The notes: a model not told the origin generated them from the sequence alone. A stretch of DNA of 64,000 nt from Acidovorax sp. RAC01 (GCF_001714725.1 NZ_CP016447.1:2681001-2745000); one strand, 5' to 3'; positions 1-8,876 are shown, counted from the first letter of the stretch. Numbers and translations are program-made.

Positions 1-194
1 AGCGGGCCTTCAAAGGCCTCAAGGAAGACCTCGAGCGCATCGGGCGGGATGTACAGGTCCTGTGGCAGTGCAAACAGGGGCTCGCCATACAGGCGCGCCA
101 GGGCCACCTGGTCCACCGCCAGCGGCATGCCGTCGGCGCCCAGTGCGTGCGCGCCGGGCAATCCGGCGGCCTCGGCTTCGCTCGCGGTGGTCAT
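1..194 (-). CDS. scpA: Segregation and condensation protein A, N-terminal part (runs off the window)
   Basis: ScpA is the kleisin subunit of the bacterial SMC condensin complex in the cytoplasm and acts in chromosome segregation with Smc and ScpB. The reverse strand from the ATG at 194 reads about 64 residues to the window edge without a stop. It includes LPQDLYIPPDALEVFLEAFEGP, with the conserved start of the ScpA/Rec8 N-terminal domain (FEGP). The extra N-terminal lead of about 45 residues is, from memory, usual for the Burkholderiales form. It lies downstream of the DUF3460 gene on the same strand, a pairing I recall from this order. Only the N-terminus is visible, so the call rests on that motif and context. 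Confidence 0.8.
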   Translation of the reverse strand, partial: MTTASEAEAAGLPGAHALGADGMPLAVDQVALARLYGEPLFALPQDLYIPPDALEVFLEAFEGP

Positions 195-200
195 GGGTGT

Positions 201-266
201 TTGCTATTTAAATGATAGCTATGGGTGCAATCAGAAAAAGCGCTTGGGGCTGTTTTGACTGCAAAA
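201..266 (+). repeat. Interspersed palindromic repeat, copy 1
   Basis: This is an AT-richer block between scpA and the DUF3460 gene. It contains TGATAGCTATGGGTGC, then AAGCGCTTGGGGC and TTTTGACTGCAAA. The same core recurs in this window near 2634, 10629, 12331, 33098 and 37614, and more loosely near 31384. It matches the short repeat I know from Comamonadaceae genomes. It sits in the scpA leader and could form a hairpin there. Confidence 0.75.
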
Positions 267-325
267 GCTCCCATTGCGGGCAGCTGTGGGTGTGTCGGTC
301 AAACCGGAGGGCGGAACGCGCGCCT

Positions 326-532
326 TCAGTCGCCGCTGGTCTGGTACACGTAGGGCTTTTGCGGCACGCGGGCTTCGCTGTACTCGCCCCAGACCTTGCG
401 GTCCACCGCCTTGTCCCACAGCAGGGAGCGGCCCAGCTGCTGCTGCTTTTCAAGCTCGGGCTTGCTCGCCTTGAGGTTGTTGATGAACTGCGTAGCGTCT
501 GACTGGTAGTCGGGGCGGCGAAAAATGGACAT
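326..532 (-). CDS. DUF3460 family small protein
   Basis: A 68-residue basic/acidic mixed protein starting MSIFRRPDYQSDATQF and ending in YVYQTSGD. The family (DUF3460) has no known function and, as far as I know, is confined to betaproteobacteria, typically about 60–70 residues and next to scpA or panC genes. There is no signal peptide, membrane segment or Cys. It is transcribed on the minus strand toward scpA, so the two may be co-transcribed across the repeat at 201–266. The start is the ATG at 532, preceded on that strand by an AGAGAGGTT-like stretch that could serve as ribosome binding site. Confidence 0.8.
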   Translation of the reverse strand: MSIFRRPDYQSDATQFINNLKASKPELEKQQQLGRSLLWDKAVDRKVWGEYSEARVPQKPYVYQTSGD

Positions 533-575
533 GGACTGGTAACCTCTCTGGGCTGGATTTTACCGGGACTCCACC

Positions 576-1088
576 ATGCACCTGCCTTTTCGCCCCGCGG
601 CCATTGCCGCTGCCCTCGTTTCACTGCTGCTGGTGGCCGCCTGCGATCCCCAGCGCATCAGCGAACTCAGGGAAGGCGTGTCGACCGAAGCCGACGTGCG
701 CGACCGCTTTGGCGTGCCCGACAACGTGTGGAACGAGCCCGGCGGCGCCCGCACGCTGGAATACAACCGCCAGCCCGCCGGCCAGGTCAACTACATGATC
801 ACCGTGGGCCCCGATGGCCGCATGATGGCGCTGCGCCAGGTGCTCACGCCCGAGAACTTTGCCCGCGTGGTGCCCGGCATGGGCATGGACGAGGTGCGCC
901 GCCTGCTGGGCAAGCCGGCCAAGGTCACGCCCTACACGCTGAAGAACGAAACCCATGCAGACTGGCGCTATCTGGAAGCACCGAACCAGGCGCGCGTGTT
1001 CACGGCGGTGTACGGGCCGGACCAACGCGTGCTGCGCACGCAAAGCGGCGTGGACCAGGACGCGCCGGAGTTCAAGGGCGGGCGTTGA
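576..1088 (+). CDS. Outer-membrane lipoprotein with SmpA/OmlA (BamE-like) domain
   Basis: A 170-residue lipoprotein. The first 23 residues form a lipoprotein signal (LVSLLLVAAC, lipidated Cys at about 23). After it come two BamE-type segments: LREGVSTEADVRDRFGVPD at about 30–50 and VVPGMGMDEVRRLLGKPAKV at about 107–126, each with the G-(M/V)-(S/D)-x-x-x-V-x-x-x-(F/L)-G-x-P pattern. BamE family proteins help the Bam complex insert outer-membrane beta-barrels. This one is longer than E. coli BamE and carries the motif twice, so it may be a BamE paralogue rather than the core subunit. It is divergent from the DUF3460 gene and stands alone. Confidence 0.75.
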   Translation: MHLPFRPAAIAAALVSLLLVAACDPQRISELREGVSTEADVRDRFGVPDNVWNEPGGARTLEYNRQPAGQVNYMITVGPDGRMMALRQVLTPENFARVVPGMGMDEVRRLLGKPAKVTPYTLKNETHADWRYLEAPNQARVFTAVYGPDQRVLRTQSGVDQDAPEFKGGR

Positions 1089-1260
1089 TGCCTGCGCCCG
1101 TGCCGCGATCACCCGCCTGGCGCGCGGCTTGCTTGTCGTAGGCCGGCTGTCCGGCCGGTGCATCTTCCTGCGGCCATGCTCCGCAGTGCCCTGCCGCGGT
1201 AGTTGCCGCGTCGTAACCCCATCACCGAGCTGCCAGCGCCAGCACGCCACCATTTGCCCC

Positions 1261-1881
1261 ATGCCACCTGACGTTTACCCCGCCACCTCCCTTCGCCACG
1301 GCGCGTTTGAAGACGCACAGGCGCTGTTTGCCGGCACGCTGTTTGTGGCCATGGCGCTGATGCTGTTCAACCAGGCCGGGCTGCTGGTGGGCGGCACGGC
1401 GGGCGTGGCGTTCTTGCTGCACTACGTCACCGGCATCTCGTTCGGCAAGCTGTTCTTTGTGGTCAACCTGCCGTTCTACTGGTTTGCCTGGACGCGCATG
1501 GGGCGCGAGTTCACCATCAAGACGTTTGTCTGCGTGGGTCTCTTGTCGCTGCTGACCGAGCTGTTCCCCCATGTGATGCATGTGGACTACCTGAATCCGC
1601 TGTTCGCGTCGCTGCTGGGTGGGCTGCTGCTGGGCACCGGCTGCCTGTTTCTGGCGCGCCACCGTTCCAGCCTGGGCGGCGCCACCGTGGTGTCGCTGTA
1701 CCTGCAAAGCCGCTACGGCATGCGGGCGGGCAAGGTGCAGATGATGATCGACGGCACCGTGGTGCTGCTGGCGCTGTTCGTGGTGCCGCCCGAGCGCGTG
1801 GCGTACTCGGTGCTGGCCGTGCTGGTGATGAGCGGGTTCTTGTGGATCAGCCACCGGCCGGGGCGGTACGTGGGGCATTGA
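1261..1881 (+). CDS. YitT family membrane protein (DUF161)
   Basis: A 206-residue integral inner-membrane protein with about five hydrophobic segments. It has the family's N-terminal pattern FNQAGLLVGGTAGVAFLLHY at about 36–55 and the GTGCLFLARHRSSLGGATVV block at about 127–146, typical of YitT/DUF161 proteins. The usual cytoplasmic DUF2179 domain is absent, so it is the short proteobacterial form. The family's transport substrate is not known. The ATG at 1261 is chosen because the region upstream (1089–1260) reads as noncoding and the N-terminal segment starts just before the first membrane helix. Confidence 0.8.
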   Translation: MPPDVYPATSLRHGAFEDAQALFAGTLFVAMALMLFNQAGLLVGGTAGVAFLLHYVTGISFGKLFFVVNLPFYWFAWTRMGREFTIKTFVCVGLLSLLTELFPHVMHVDYLNPLFASLLGGLLLGTGCLFLARHRSSLGGATVVSLYLQSRYGMRAGKVQMMIDGTVVLLALFVVPPERVAYSVLAVLVMSGFLWISHRPGRYVGH

Positions 1882-1917
1882 CGCCCTCGACACCTTTTAG
1901 CCCTCGCAGCCCTGAAC

Positions 1918-2256
1918 CTACGGCGCCTGGCGCGGCGTCTGGCCGCTGGTATCGCGCACCGATTCGCGGATGACGATGCCGCTGGCGTCCGGCTTGTCAT
2001 CGCCGCCCAGTGCATCGGCTGCCATGCCGATGCCCTTGCCCGCCACCTTGACCGTGCCCACAGCCGCGCTGGCCGCCAGGCCAACGGCCGAGGCCGTCAC
2101 GCTGACGGCGGTGCCTGTGACCGCGATCACGGTGCAGCCCGGCAACAGGGCCAGGGCAGCCGAAGCCGCGCACCCCGCCACCGCAAGTCGCAACGCAGCG
2201 TGCCGTGGGGCGGTTGCCCGCGCACCTGCGGACCGTGTGGCGGGGGCAGCCTGCAA
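1918..2256 (-). CDS. Small alanine/glycine-rich lipoprotein
   Basis: A protein of up to 112 residues with a lipoprotein signal (LALLPGC, Cys at about 41 of the longest reading). The mature part is a low-complexity stretch TVIAVTGTAVSVTASAVGL followed by VKVAGKGIGMAADAL. It resembles the small lipoproteins catalogued as the NF038104 family, whose function is unknown. It begins 2 bases after the metG stop on the same strand and is probably co-transcribed with it. The only in-frame starts are rare ones: TTG at 2256 or, giving a more usual signal peptide (MRLAVAGC), TTG at 2193. The true start is uncertain. Confidence 0.6.
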   Translation of the reverse strand: MQAAPATRSAGARATAPRHAALRLAVAGCAASAALALLPGCTVIAVTGTAVSVTASAVGLAASAAVGTVKVAGKGIGMAADALGGDDKPDASGIVIRESVRDTSGQTPRQAP

Positions 2257-2258
2257 GC

Positions 2259-4358
2259 TCAGCGCACCCGCATGCCGGGCGTGGCACCGGGCCAGGGGTT
2301 GAGCACGTAGATGCCAGGGTTGGCCTTTTCGTCGCCATGGCTGGCGGCCAGCACCATGCCTTCGGAGACGCCAAACTTCATCTTGCGCGGCGCCAGGTTG
2401 GCCACCATCGCGGTGTGCTTGCCCACCAGGTCTTCGGGCTTGTAGGCGCTGGCGATGCCTGAAAAGACGTTGCGCGTGCGTCCTTCGCCCACGTCCAGCG
2501 TCAGGCGCAGCAGCTTGGTGGAGCCCTCTACCGGCTCGCAGTTCACGATCAGCGCAATGCGCAGGTCGATCTTGGTGAAGTCGTCAATGGTGATGGTGGG
2601 GGCCAGTTCCTCGCCACCAGGATGGGCGTTGGCTGCTACGGTTTCAGTAGCTGCTGACGCTTGCTCAGCTTGCGCTGGGGCCTCAAACAATGCCTCAAGC
2701 TGCTCGGGCGTCACGCGCTGCATCAGGTGCTGGTAGGGCTGGATGGCCTGCACGTCGCCCGCCACGTTCCACTGCTGCATGTTCACGCCCACAAAGCCCT
2801 GCACCGCCTGGGCCAGGCCCGGCAGCACAGGCGACAGGTAGCGCGTGAGTGCCGCAAAGGTGTTGATCAGCACCGAGCAGACCTGGTGCAGGGCCTCGTT
2901 GTTGTCGGGGTTCTTGGCCAGGTCCCAGGGCTTGTTCTGGTCCACATAGGCGTTGACCTTGTCGGCCAGCAGCATGATCTCGCGCGTGGCCTTGCTGTAC
3001 TCGCGCGCTTCGTACATCTGCGCGATGGCGTTGCTGGCGCCCCGCACTTCAGCCAGCAGGGCCGCGCCCGTGGTGCCGAAGTCGGTGGTCAGCTTGCCGT
3101 CAAACCGCTTGGTCAAAAAGCCCGCCGCGCGGCTGGCAATGTTCACGTACTTGCCGATCAGATCGCTGTTCACGCGCAGCATGAAGTCTTCGGCGTTGAA
3201 GTCGATGTCTTCGTTACGCGCCGACAGCTTGGCCGCGAGGTAGTAGCGCAACCACTCTGCGTTCATGCCCAGGCTCAGGTACTTGAGCGGGTCCAGGCCC
3301 GTGCCACGGCTCTTGCTCATCTTCTCGCCGTTGTTCACGGTGAGAAAGCCGTGCACGAACACGTTGTTGGGAGTCTTGCGGCCGGAAAAATGCAGCATCG
3401 CAGGCCAGAACAGCGTGTGGAAGGTGACGATGTCCTTGCCGATGAAGTGGTACTGCTCCAGAGCCGGGTCGGCCATGTAGTCGTCGTAGCTTTCGCCGCG
3501 CTTTTCCAGCAGGTTTTTGAGCGATGCCAGGTAGCCCACGGGCGCATCGAGCCACACGTAGAAGTACTTGCCAGGCGCATCGGGGATCTCGATGCCGAAG
3601 TAGGGCGCGTCGCGGCTGATGTCCCAGTCGCCCAGGCCTTCGCTGGTGGTGCCGTCGGGGTTGGTGCGGACGGTGAACCATTCCTTGATCTTGTTGGCCA
3701 CCTCCGGCTGCAGCTTGCCGTCTTGCGTCCACTTCTCCAGAAACTCCACGCAGCGCGGGTCCGAGAGCTTGAAGAAGAAGTGCTCCGAATTCTTCAGCTC
3801 GGGCTTGGCACCCGACAGGGCTGAGAAGGGGTTGATGAGGTCGGTGGGTGCGTACACCGAGCCGCACACCTCGCAGTTGTCGCCGTACTGGTCCTTGGCG
3901 TGGCACTTCGGGCATTCGCCCTTGATGTAGCGGTCGGGCAGGAACATGTTCTTCTCGGGGTCGAAGAACTGCTCGATGGTGCGCACTTCAATCAGCGAGC
4001 CATCGGCACGGTCGCGAAGGTCGCGGTAGATCTGGCGGGCCAGCTCGTGGTTTTCGGGGGCGTCGGTGCTGTGCCAGTTGTCAAAGCTGATGTGAAAGCC
4101 ATCGAGGTACTGCTTGCGGCCCGCCGCAATGTCGGCCACGAACTGCTGGGGTGTCTTGCCGGCCTTTTCGGCGGCGATCATGATGGGCGCGCCGTGGGTG
4201 TCGTCGGCCCCCACAAAGTTGACCGCGTTGCCCTGCATCCTTTGGTACCGCACCCAGATGTCGGCCTGGATGTATTCCATGATGTGGCCGATGTGGAAGT
4301 TGCCGTTGGCATACGGCAGGGCGGTGGTGACGAAGAGTTTGCGGACAGATGACGACAT
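2259..4358 (-). CDS. metG: Methionyl-tRNA synthetase
   Basis: Charges tRNA-Met with methionine in the cytoplasm. The 699-residue class I synthetase shows the HIGH motif (FHIGH at about 21–25), a zinc knuckle (CPKC…CEVC at about 148–163), the KMSKS loop (at about 344) and the C-terminal EMAP/tRNA-binding domain starting [16 protein letters not shown] near 585. This is the full-length dimeric form of the enzyme. The linker between the anticodon-binding domain and the C-terminal domain (about residues 556–575, [16 protein letters not shown]) is encoded by a copy of the interspersed repeat. The start at 4358 gives the standard N-terminus [14 protein letters not shown]. Confidence 0.97.
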   Translation of the reverse strand: MSSSVRKLFVTTALPYANGNFHIGHIMEYIQADIWVRYQRMQGNAVNFVGADDTHGAPIMIAAEKAGKTPQQFVADIAAGRKQYLDGFHISFDNWHSTDAPENHELARQIYRDLRDRADGSLIEVRTIEQFFDPEKNMFLPDRYIKGECPKCHAKDQYGDNCEVCGSVYAPTDLINPFSALSGAKPELKNSEHFFFKLSDPRCVEFLEKWTQDGKLQPEVANKIKEWFTVRTNPDGTTSEGLGDWDISRDAPYFGIEIPDAPGKYFYVWLDAPVGYLASLKNLLEKRGESYDDYMADPALEQYHFIGKDIVTFHTLFWPAMLHFSGRKTPNNVFVHGFLTVNNGEKMSKSRGTGLDPLKYLSLGMNAEWLRYYLAAKLSARNEDIDFNAEDFMLRVNSDLIGKYVNIASRAAGFLTKRFDGKLTTDFGTTGAALLAEVRGASNAIAQMYEAREYSKATREIMLLADKVNAYVDQNKPWDLAKNPDNNEALHQVCSVLINTFAALTRYLSPVLPGLAQAVQGFVGVNMQQWNVAGDVQAIQPYQHLMQRVTPEQLEALFEAPAQAEQASAATETVAANAHPGGEELAPTITIDDFTKIDLRIALIVNCEPVEGSTKLLRLTLDVGEGRTRNVFSGIASAYKPEDLVGKHTAMVANLAPRKMKFGVSEGMVLAASHGDEKANPGIYVLNPWPGATPGMRVR
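2634..2690 (+). repeat. Interspersed repeat, copy inside metG
   Basis: Plus-strand sequence CAGTAGCTGCTGACGCTTGC followed by TCAGCTTGCGCTGGGGCCTCAAACAA aligns with the core of the other copies (TAGCTG–GTGCTTA–AAGCGCTGGTGGCC). It lies in frame within metG and encodes the flexible linker in antisense relative to the repeat orientation used elsewhere. It is slightly more diverged than the copies at 201 and 12331, as expected if selected as coding sequence. Confidence 0.55.
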
Positions 4359-4595
4359 GGGATACAGCTTTCTCAGGCGGAACCCGTGATTTTAGAGTGG
4401 TGACGCGGCGTGCATGCATTGCTCGTCCCGAGCGGTTTCTACGTTCATGGTGCAATACCCGCCCGGGTTCATGGTGTGGACAAAGGGCGGCATACTTCCG
4501 GCAGGCGCTGTGCCCCGCATGTGCTCCCTCCCCCCTGGGCGGAGCCTCTCCGCCAGCTGATTCACAGAGGTTCAGGCTGCGGTTCCGTTTATTTC

Positions 4596-5432
4596 ATGCT
4601 TTCAAAAATATTCAACCGCGCTTTGCGACGTGCCTTGCCCGTCGCGGTTCTTGCGCTCAGTGCCTGCCTGTTGTCTGTGCAGGCGGCCCCTGTGATCACG
4701 GTGATCGCCGAGGACTCGTTCGCCTACACCGTAGGGCAGACGGTCGTTGGCAAAAATGGGGGTGTGGGCTGGAGCGGTCCCTGGGTCTTTGAAAACGCAA
4801 ACTTTTCGCAACTTGTGGTCAATGCTGCAGGTCTGACGGTGCCTGGTGTGTCCAGCAGTGGTGGGGGGCTCATGTACGCTTTCAACGGGGCCCTCCCGTT
4901 GGGGCACGCCGCTCGCCCGTTACCGCAGCAGGACACCGGAGTGGTGTTCGTGCAGTTTTTGTCGCAGTTTGGAACGCAATCGGGTGGTGGTTCGCCATCG
5001 GTGCGGTTCGGATCAGGGTGGGTCGGCAACAACGGTGGTTGCGGCAGTCCGGTCTATGCGCTGATCGACACGACGGCTGGCGTGTTCGAATGCACTACCG
5101 TGCCTCTCGCTACATTGAGCGCCGTAGTGCTTCGAATCGACTACACCGCTCAGACCACGCAGATGTGGGTGCTGCCCAGCCTCAGCGGGTTCGATTACCT
5201 GAGCCCGCCCGCACCGACGGTGCAACGAGCCGGATTTGCGCCGGTTTTCAGCCGTTTTTCCCTCTACGCTCGCAACCCGGCTCTCATCGATGAGCTAAGA
5301 GTGTTCCGTGTGGCGAACGTTGCCCCCGCAACGCCACTGCCAGTGCCTGTGGGCTCGTGGGGCGCCCTGGGGGGGGTGAGCGGCCTGATCTTGCTGTCAG
5401 GTTGGTGGTACAAGCGGCGAAGGCCAGGCTGA
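4596..5432 (+). CDS. Secreted protein with C-terminal CTERM-like sorting tail
   Basis: A 278-residue exported protein. It has a Sec signal peptide (MLSKIFNRALRRALPVAVL then AL-SACLLSVQA, cleavage near residue 28). A beta-rich, Gly/Ser/Phe-rich middle follows, without a domain I recognise. The C-terminus LPVPVGSWGALGGVSGLILL-SGWWYKRRRPG combines a Pro-containing motif, one hydrophobic helix and an Arg cluster. That tripartite tail is the layout of PEP-CTERM/IPTL-CTERM sorting signals, recognised by exosortase- or rhombosortase-like enzymes. No sorting enzyme is in this window. The ATG at 4596 is preferred over an upstream in-frame ATG at 4410 because it begins directly at the signal peptide. 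Confidence 0.65.
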   Translation: MLSKIFNRALRRALPVAVLALSACLLSVQAAPVITVIAEDSFAYTVGQTVVGKNGGVGWSGPWVFENANFSQLVVNAAGLTVPGVSSSGGGLMYAFNGALPLGHAARPLPQQDTGVVFVQFLSQFGTQSGGGSPSVRFGSGWVGNNGGCGSPVYALIDTTAGVFECTTVPLATLSAVVLRIDYTAQTTQMWVLPSLSGFDYLSPPAPTVQRAGFAPVFSRFSLYARNPALIDELRVFRVANVAPATPLPVPVGSWGALGGVSGLILLSGWWYKRRRPG

Positions 5433-5475
5433 GGTGTCGAGCCGCAGTGGCTTTGCAGCACACATTCGTGCTCGC

Positions 5476-6756
5476 TCAGGCCACTTGATCGTGGACTGGA
5501 TCGCCGCGATCGGTCCAGCCAAAAAAAGCGCACACCTCCCCCCGCATGGCCAGCGTATCGGCCCGCCCCAGTGCCATCAGCTCCTTTGTGTAGTTGGCTT
5601 CAAACAGCAGGTAGCTGGCCAGCGCGGCGCCGCGCACGTCGGCCATGTTGGAGGTCACACCCAAAGCGCCCAGCATGGCCCGTACGGCCGGGGGCAGGTC
5701 ACCCACGTGCCGGGCAGCCACGGCGTCCAGCCGCTGGGAGGGGGCAATCACCAGCAGCTCGATGGGGCGCAGCGCGCTGTGCAGGCGCTTTTCTTCGGGG
5801 ATGAGCGACAGGGTCTGGTTGATGCGCTGCACGCGCTCCACATCGACCGCCAGCGCGTCCAGAAAGATGTTGGACAGCGCGTGGCCCGCGATCTGCGCGA
5901 GGGTGGGGTAGCTGGGCGTGGGGTTGGCGCTGGCGTCGCCCTTGGGCTCGTGCATGCGGCCGGCGCCGATGACCAGGATGCGCTCGGCCCCCAGGTGGAT
6001 GGCCGGGGCGATGGGTGCCGACTGGCGCATGGAGCCATCGCCGAAATACTGGGTTTGTCCGTCCACCTCGATGCCCTTGGCCGGAAACACGAACGGAATG
6101 GCCGACGAGGCCAGCAGGTGTTCGTGCGTGATGCGGTCGCTGGCGGCCTTGCGCTGTGATCGCACCCAGGGCTGCACCGGCGAGGCCGCTTCAAAAAAGG
6201 TGACGTGCTCGCCCGAGCTGTAGCTCGACGCCGTGACGGCCAGCGCGGTGAGGTGGCCCTTGCGGATGAGCCGCGGCAGGCGCACCAGGGGCACCATCTT
6301 GACCAGGAGCTTTTCAAGCGGGGCGTTGTCGAGCAGCGAGCGCGGGCGCATGCGCCGCCAGCGGGCGAGCACCCAGCCCAGCGACAGCAGCGTGAGCCAG
6401 CGCGCGCCGCTGCGCATCACGCTGATCGAGTCGGCCCCGTACACCTGGTTGGCATGAAAGTGCCGCCACACCCGGGCGATGCGGCGCACGGCCCGGTCGA
6501 AGTTGTCGGCCCCGCAGGCCAGCGCCGCCGCGTTGATGGCGCCCGCCGATGTGCCGGTGATGATGGGAAACGGGTTGGGCTCCTGCCCCGCGCCGCAGGC
6601 CTGGCGCAGGTCTGCAATGGCTTCAAGCACGCCCACCTGGTAGGCGGCGCGCGCGCCGCCGCCCGTGAGCAGCAGGCCGGTGGCGGGCTGGGGTGCCCGC
6701 TGCGCGGGCGGTGTGGCGTTGGCAGACGCGGGGCTGTGGTGCGGGCGTTGTGGCAT
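5476..6756 (-). CDS. Patatin-like phospholipase
   Basis: A 426-residue patatin-family serine lipid acyl hydrolase. Visible are the oxyanion motif TGGGARAAYQVGVLEAI (about 31–47), the nucleophile elbow GTSAG (Ser at about 70) and the catalytic Asp in the FGDGSMRQ block. Ser and Asp form the dyad; substrates are membrane phospholipids or related lipids. An in-frame ATG at 6840 would add 28 Arg-rich residues that do not look conserved, so the ATG at 6756 is preferred. No signal peptide is seen, which suggests a cytoplasmic protein. The gene is convergent with the secreted protein gene ending at 5432. Confidence 0.87.
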   Translation of the reverse strand: MPQRPHHSPASANATPPAQRAPQPATGLLLTGGGARAAYQVGVLEAIADLRQACGAGQEPNPFPIITGTSAGAINAAALACGADNFDRAVRRIARVWRHFHANQVYGADSISVMRSGARWLTLLSLGWVLARWRRMRPRSLLDNAPLEKLLVKMVPLVRLPRLIRKGHLTALAVTASSYSSGEHVTFFEAASPVQPWVRSQRKAASDRITHEHLLASSAIPFVFPAKGIEVDGQTQYFGDGSMRQSAPIAPAIHLGAERILVIGAGRMHEPKGDASANPTPSYPTLAQIAGHALSNIFLDALAVDVERVQRINQTLSLIPEEKRLHSALRPIELLVIAPSQRLDAVAARHVGDLPPAVRAMLGALGVTSNMADVRGAALASYLLFEANYTKELMALGRADTLAMRGEVCAFFGWTDRGDPVHDQVA

Positions 6757-6916
6757 GGAGTGCAGGGTGGCAGGGGATCTGCCGTCGCGCTCCGAGTTTG
6801 GCGGGCGCCGCGCGCGCCCATCATCTGGGAAAACCCGCATGTAGCTTGCAGGCCGCTGTCATCGCCCATCCCGGACGGAGGCGGGTGGCGGCCCGTCCGG
6901 CACCGGGCGGGTGGGG

Positions 6917-7498
6917 CTATTTGCGTAGCAGCAGCGCCGCCACGGCATCGCCCTGCAGCACCGTAATGCCGTGGTCGCGGGCGAAGATGCGGGCGTTGTC
7001 GCTCAGCTGGCCATGGCTGGCCAGGTAAATGCCGGCCGAAGCACCCTGCTCCTGCATGGCGGCGTGCAGCTCGCGCAGCGGCTCGACGCCATGGGTTGCG
7101 GCCTTCCAGCGGCGGGCGCTGACCAGCGTGATCTTGCCGCCCAGCGTCAGGACCAGGTCGGCTGGCCCGGGCTTGGTGCCCGCAGGGCGTTCCACCGTGC
7201 AGCCCGCGCGCGTCCAGGAGGTTGCCAGCGTGTCTGAAAACGTGCGCCAGGGCATGCTGGCAATGGCATCCATCATTTCGGCCACGCGGGCCGGGTTGGG
7301 GGCCTGCAGCTGGCGCCAGGCCGCCACGCAGCCCACCACGAAGATGGGGAAACCCGCCAGCGCGCCGACCACAAAGTATTCGGCCGGCAGCAGCGCCCGC
7401 GCCGCCAGCACGATGATCCCCACCACCACGAAGCTGATCCACCACGGCGAGCGCAGCAGCATCGCAAACAGGGATTTTTCGGCCATCTTGAATTTCAC
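6917..7498 (-). CDS. Membrane-anchored restriction endonuclease-like (Mrr_cat) protein
   Basis: A 193-residue protein with two N-terminal transmembrane helices (WWISFVVVGIIVLAARALL and YFVVGALAGFPIFVVGCVA). A cytoplasmic Mrr/RecB-like nuclease fold domain follows, with GCTVERPAGTKPGPADLVL, LVSARRWKA and GVEPLRELHAAM. In the classic PD-(D/E)XK core one expects D-x(n)-(Q/E)-x-K. Here the Asp in PADLVL is present but the second position reads LVSARRWK, so catalysis is doubtful. The GTG at 7498 is chosen because AGAAGGA lies 5 bases upstream; ATG at 7486 is the alternative. It is divergent from apbC and on the same strand as the patatin gene. Confidence 0.65.
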   Translation of the reverse strand: MKFKMAEKSLFAMLLRSPWWISFVVVGIIVLAARALLPAEYFVVGALAGFPIFVVGCVAAWRQLQAPNPARVAEMMDAIASMPWRTFSDTLATSWTRAGCTVERPAGTKPGPADLVLTLGGKITLVSARRWKAATHGVEPLRELHAAMQEQGASAGIYLASHGQLSDNARIFARDHGITVLQGDAVAALLLRK

Positions 7499-7596
7499 GG
7501 GGGTCCTTCTCTTTCTCATCGGTTGTCGGGCGGCAGGTGCTGCGGCGTGCGCATTGTCCTTCAGCGGCAGGGGCCGGGCGCTTGGGAATAGACTCG

Positions 7597-7758
7597 GGGA
7601 ACCTCTGCACGAATCATCGCGCCGTGCGCATCTGCGGTCTCGGGCGGCCTGCCGCCTTGCAGATTCTCGCAATAGCTGGGCTATTGCTGCGTTTTGCGCC
7701 TTGCAGCCCATCCCGATCCGCAGCGCTCACTTACCGCTTGATTCGTGCAGAGGCTCCC
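7597..7758. mobile_element. MITE-like element with 20-bp terminal inverted repeats
   Basis: A 162-bp noncoding block bounded by GGGAACCTCTGCACGAATCA (7597–7616) and its inverted partner (7739–7758, one mismatch). The interior has further short palindromes (GGCGGCC/TGCCGCC, CAATAGCTGGGCTATTG) and no ORF of note. This is the structure of a miniature inverted-repeat transposable element. I saw no clean target duplication (flanks CTCG and TAGC). Its right end lies 26 bases before the apbC start codon, so it must contain or displace the apbC promoter. Confidence 0.65.
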
Positions 7759-7784
7759 TAGCGCCCTCTTCTGGAGTTAATTGA

Positions 7785-8876
7785 ATGGCAGTCACCGAGC
7801 AGGGCCTTCTGGCCGCACTTTCCAGCGTTCTGGACCCGCACACGGCCAAGGATTTCGTCAGCACCCGCGCGCTGCGCAACGTGCAGATCAACGGCGGCGA
7901 TGTCGCCTTTGACGTGGAACTGGGCTACCCCGCCAAGAGCATCGTGCCCGACCTGCGCCGGCAGCTGGTGACCGCGGCCAAGGGCGTGCCCGGGGTTGAA
8001 AACGTCTCGGTCAACATCACGACCAAGGTACAGGCCCATGCCGTGCAGCGCGGCGTGCAGCTCTTGCCCCAGGTCAAGAACATCATCGCCGTGGCCTCGG
8101 GCAAGGGTGGCGTGGGCAAGAGCACCACGGCCGCCAACCTGGCCCTGGCCCTGGCCGCCGAGGGCGCCAGCGTGGGTGTGCTGGATGCCGACATCTACGG
8201 CCCCAGCCAGCCCATGATGCTGGGCATCAACCGCCGCCCCGAAAGCGACGACGGCAAGACCATGGAACCGCTGGAGAACTACGGCGTTCAGGTCATGTCC
8301 ATCGGCTTCCTGGTGGACCAGGACGAAGCCATGATCTGGCGCGGCCCGATGGCCACGCAGGCGCTGGAGCAGCTCTTGCGCCAGACCAACTGGAAAGACC
8401 TGGACTACCTCATCATCGACATGCCCCCCGGCACTGGCGACATCCAGCTCACGCTTTCCCAGCGCGTGCCCATGACCGGCGCCGTGATCGTGACCACCCC
8501 GCAGGACATCGCGCTGCTCGATGCCAAGAAGGGCATCAAGATGTTTGAAAAGGTGGGTGTGCCCATCCTGGGCATTGTCGAGAACATGGCGGTGCATGTG
8601 TGCAGCAACTGCGGCCAGGTAGAGCACATTTTTGGCGCCGACGGCGGCAAGAAAATGGCGGCCGAATACCACATGGACTACCTGGGCGCGCTGCCGCTCG
8701 ATATGAGCATCCGCCTGCAGGCCGACAGCGGCAAGCCCACGGTGGTGGCCGACCCTGACGGCGACGTGGCCAAGATCTACAAGAAGGTGGCGCGCGACGT
8801 GGCGGTGAAGATCGCGCAGCAGGCCAAGGATTTTTCGAGCAAGTTCCCGACGATCTCGATCAGCAAGAACACCTGA
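7785..8876 (+). CDS. apbC: Iron-sulfur cluster carrier protein ApbC (Mrp/NBP35 family)
   Basis: A 363-residue cytoplasmic P-loop protein that binds and transfers 4Fe-4S clusters to apo-proteins. An N-terminal DUF59/MIP18 domain (about 1–90) precedes the Mrp domain with the deviant Walker A ASGKGGVGKSTT (about 104–115), Walker B DADIYGPSQP and the cluster-binding VCSNCG (CxxC at about 273–276). Length and order match the family. It lies directly upstream of the formate dehydrogenase cluster, whose products need many Fe-S centres, though a direct link is inference. The MITE-like element immediately upstream may affect its expression. Confidence 0.95.
   Translation: MAVTEQGLLAALSSVLDPHTAKDFVSTRALRNVQINGGDVAFDVELGYPAKSIVPDLRRQLVTAAKGVPGVENVSVNITTKVQAHAVQRGVQLLPQVKNIIAVASGKGGVGKSTTAANLALALAAEGASVGVLDADIYGPSQPMMLGINRRPESDDGKTMEPLENYGVQVMSIGFLVDQDEAMIWRGPMATQALEQLLRQTNWKDLDYLIIDMPPGTGDIQLTLSQRVPMTGAVIVTTPQDIALLDAKKGIKMFEKVGVPILGIVENMAVHVCSNCGQVEHIFGADGGKKMAAEYHMDYLGALPLDMSIRLQADSGKPTVVADPDGDVAKIYKKVARDVAVKIAQQAKDFSSKFPTISISKNT

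Noticed and set aside
7597..7758. Rho-independent terminator or regulatory RNA
   Set aside because: The inverted ends are 122 bases apart and lack a T tract; the structure fits a transposable element better.
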